A DNA stretch of 64,000 nt from Symsagittifera roscoffensis (Eukaryota; Xenacoelomorpha; Acoela; Convolutidae). The notes beneath the pieces are model-generated. The model did no database searches. It was given only the letters and a program-made list of their open reading frames with translations, and was not told where the DNA came from. Positions 62,809 through 64,000 of the stretch are shown here, piece by piece. The stretch is taken from assembly GCF_963678635.1 (NCBI RefSeq), contig NC_087065.1:65629374-65693373 (forward strand), in the 5' to 3' direction. Within the stretch, counting starts at the first letter, position 1; every line of letters begins with the position of its first letter. The translations under genes were made by a program, and so were the position numbers.

Positions 62809-64000
62809 CATTCGACCAGAATGGCCAAAATGCAATTTATGCAGGATTCGAATTTTGAGCAGGAAGCCTTCCGAGTTGATGATTTCGAAGGATTAGCGAC
62901 GTTATTGGAACGTTTAGCCAAACGGTGAGGGCTAGAATATTCTAGTATTTTAAATTTTCAAAAATTCGAACGATGACGTCACATTTCTGAGAAATGCTGA
63001 AACGGCCATTTTAACAAAAAAGCGAGTAAAAAACAGAACAACTTTTATCGGCGATTGCGAATAGTACAAAAATCGAGATTGAAGAACGACAACAAACTAC
63101 AGAATAGCAGAGAACGTTCCGAGTTGCAACTATTGTGCTGCTACAATAGTTGCAAGGCCGTTGCCAACAACGGTGAAGGGTGAGAACCAGCCTTCCGGAT
63201 TAGCGAGAAATCAAGAGTAAGGAGCTTGATTCAGCGGATTCAAGAATCCGGAAGGGTCTCGGGACGGAAACTTTTATTAACTCATATAAACTTTTAGCAT
63301 CCGGTCATGTCCTGACTTGAATTTAACTGATATTTTGATTAGTTTTGACAAGGATGAGGTGCTAGGAGTTGGGGGAAAGGGTTGATCCATCTTCGATGGA
63401 GATGATGATTTTTATCTACTGAACAAAAACAATAGTAATATGATAAGTAGTAGCCCTGTTTTTAGGAGTGACCTCGTGGTCTGGGGATACAGAGACCCAG
63501 CCATGAGCTCACTAATTTCGCATGTAATTCAGTTAATTTGAGCGTTCTGGTCGAAGCCGGAGAACAGTAACGTTTTTGTCAGCCTGATGTAAGAAAGACC
63601 ACGGAAAAGTACTGGCTTGGTAGAGACGGTGAAAAACATGCAAAGCTCTGTTTAGACGCTAGCCAGTCGTCTTAAGACTTAGTTTTGTTATCCGTCGATA
63701 TGTATCTTCCGGGCGAATGTTACATGTATGTTTTTATGGCGCTCCTGGGTGTTATTCTTTCATAACATCATGACCGGCGGAACCGTTAACGAGCACTCCG
63801 CGCCGAGCGGATGCTCACATTAACGCCCTTAATAGGCCTAAACTGCCGGGGCGGAAGGGTAGTTCGGAACGCGGAAGCCTTCCGGATTACCGTGAATAGT
63901 TTTTTAACCTAGTTAAGACCGAAAATTCACGAACCAGGAAGGGTGGGGGGAATCATGAACCCCTCATCCCCTGAGTGGTTTGTGACCAAAAACACTTAAA
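62809..64000. other. Non-coding sequence with small inverted repeats
   Basis: No supported gene. CCTTCCGGATT (63191-63201) and AATCCGGAAGG (63245-63255) form a perfect 11-bp inverted repeat, and CCTTCCGGATTA recurs near 63889. A GAGCACTCCG/CGGATGCTC pairing lies at about 63791-63814. This may be the edge of another element continuing beyond the window. Confidence 0.4.

Noticed and set aside
1-64000. CRISPR arrays, bacterial operons, rRNA genes
   Set aside because: No regularly spaced short repeats with unique spacers, no ribosomal RNA motifs, and spliced genes and LTR/hAT elements show a eukaryotic genome.

Overview
The window is eukaryotic, probably from an invertebrate animal. It is AT-rich, has GT-AG introns and is dominated by transposable elements. 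No rRNA, tRNA or recognisable conserved host gene was found, so the species cannot be named. Four mobile elements carry almost all convincing coding sequence.

(1) 4153-22474 is a complete Polinton/Maverick of 18,322 bp. It has 5'-AG...CT-3' ends, 241-bp terminal inverted repeats (TIRs) and a perfect 6-bp target duplication (CTTATA). A rightward, tightly overlapping virus-like block encodes small unknown proteins, a probable nuclease-fold protein, a PC4-like protein, a membrane protein, the packaging ATPase, two conserved Polinton proteins, the DDE integrase, minor capsid protein, a basic core-like protein, major capsid protein and the adenain-type protease. Next comes a segment bounded by a second, internal 142-bp inverted repeat. 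It holds two leftward genes (one PC4-like, one with an HYH motif), one rightward gene and a run of four stem-loops. A three-exon protein-primed DNA polymerase B follows. No inactivating lesion was seen, so the element may be functional.

(2) 23163-32520 is a direct tandem duplication of a 4.6-kb unit without a recognised function. It contains a foldback element and one short, unusually conserved leftward reading frame per copy.

(3) 34829-55796 is a 21-kb Ty3/gypsy-type LTR retrotransposon with 410-bp TG...CA LTRs, an AGCT target duplication, gag, pol, an env-like gene and several accessory frames. The LTRs differ at 3 of 410 positions, yet gag, pol and env carry stops and frameshifts. A hAT transposon (51960-54296, 8-bp duplication ATTATATA) is nested in its 3' part.

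(4) 58140-62808 holds two decayed non-LTR retrotransposon copies in opposite orientation.

The remaining sequence (1-4146, 22481-23162, 32521-34824, 55801-58139, 62809-64000) is mostly non-coding with degenerate repeats. Two weak host-exon candidates (302-838 minus, 56518-56601 plus) are noted. Some frames in the usual ORF listing begin with TTG; starts here were moved to ATG where one was visible.
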